The notes under the pieces: model-generated
What the model saw: the letters and a program-made list of their open reading frames with translations, nothing else
Databases searched by the model: none
Told to the model about the DNA's origin: nothing
Assembly: GCA_964392615.1 (NCBI GenBank)
Contig: CAYMRB010000517.1
Span: 1-6,448, forward strand
Direction: 5' to 3'
Origin: CAYMRB01 sp964392615
GTDB lineage: Bacteria; Planctomycetota; UBA8108
Length of the DNA: 6,448 bases
Part shown: positions 6,143 to 6,448 of the stretch, one piece after another
Layout: every line of letters starts with the position of its first letter
Numbering within the stretch: position 1 is the first letter of the stretch
Made by a program: the position numbers and the translations under genes

Positions 6143-6448
6143 TCGACTAAGGTAGCTTTTCGACTCGGATAGTGGGCGCGAAGCGTGGAGACCTTCGCTC
6201 TCGCCCGGTTTCTGACCTACGTTCGTGACGCTGAGACAACGACGAGCGCCCCCCAGAGGTTCCATCGGCCGTTCGATATTCGCAACCGTCCTGGAACTTG
6301 CCGGGATCTTCCTGCTTTCCCGGCGGGAATTCCCGCCTGCCGCCCCTCACCTCGGACAACACGCCGGACGGCCGCGGCGGCCGCGGCACCAGAACGACTC
6401 ATGGTACAGCAAACCCGTCCGCGGGGGAAAGAAAGCCCCGGATTTCCG
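6143..6448. other. Upstream region of the Cys/Lys-rich gene, no convincing gene
   Basis: About 300 bases hold the promoter and leader of the minus-strand gene. I could not fix -35/-10 boxes. Two short minus-strand open frames exist (starts near 6389 and 6402), but they lack a ribosome binding site and recognisable motifs, and one is Ala/Arg-rich from a run of CGG/GCC. The region also contains a 16-bp palindrome (6322-6337), a GC-rich run around 6366-6387, and a weak hairpin CGGGG/CCCCG at 6422-6440. Confidence 0.6.
6322..6337. repeat. Perfect 16-bp palindrome upstream of the Cys/Lys-rich gene
   Basis: GGCGGGAATTCCCGCC is its own reverse complement. It is about 190 bases upstream of the start codon of the minus-strand gene, a plausible site for a dimeric regulator, or a hairpin. 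No promoter could be placed next to it, so function is inferred only. Confidence 0.5.

Noticed and set aside
6147..6402. Two short minus-strand frames (starts near 6389 and 6402)
   Set aside because: They lack a ribosome binding site, motif or family resemblance, and they overlap each other out of frame.
6422..6440. CGGGG/CCCCG hairpin as a terminator
   Set aside because: The stem is only five base pairs with a nine-base loop and no T-run follows, and no gene is seen ending just before it.

Overview
The window is GC-rich bacterial DNA with four protein-coding genes and one strong stem-loop terminator. No tRNA, rRNA, CRISPR array or mobile element was seen. The style suggests a planctomycete or a similar environmental bacterium: a beta-propeller fused to a di-haem cytochrome domain, a large secreted protein resembling DUF3352, and a huge repetitive Cys/Lys-rich exported protein. 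This taxonomic reading is an inference; no marker gene is present to fix it.

Layout. Positions 1-1805 (minus strand) hold an exported protein with a YVTN/WD-like beta-propeller N-terminal part and a di-haem cytochrome c peroxidase (MauG-like) C-terminal part. It runs off the left edge, probably with only a few dozen residues missing. A 287-bp divergent intergenic region follows. Positions 2093-3904 (plus) encode a 603-aa exported protein resembling DUF3352, apparently built from two related halves. Sixteen bases after its stop, a small 106-aa Rieske [2Fe-2S] ferredoxin (3921-4241, plus) starts with TTG, so the two probably form an operon. A convergent intergenic region of about 200 bp carries a near-perfect 19-bp stem-loop (4370-4412). 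It lies 27 bases beyond the stop of the last gene and probably terminates it.

Positions 4440-6131 (minus) encode the most unusual item, a 563-aa secreted protein. It has 56 Cys (about 10%) and 125 Lys (about 22%), with no Trp, Tyr or His and only three Phe. It is made of nested repeats: three tandem 26-aa units, seven KACDK[TS]VAA motifs, three copies of a 67-aa module that each contain three C-E-[KT]-S-A-A-K-L-V motifs, and nine adjacent Cys pairs. I recognise no family. It could be a cross-linked structural envelope protein, a metal- or thiol-active sink, or a polyanion binder; the sequence alone does not decide. Positions 6143-6448 hold its upstream region, with a perfect 16-bp palindrome and no convincing gene.

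How they work together: three of the four products carry an export signal, and two are redox proteins (di-haem cytochrome, Rieske). A periplasmic or envelope redox theme is possible, but only proximity supports it.
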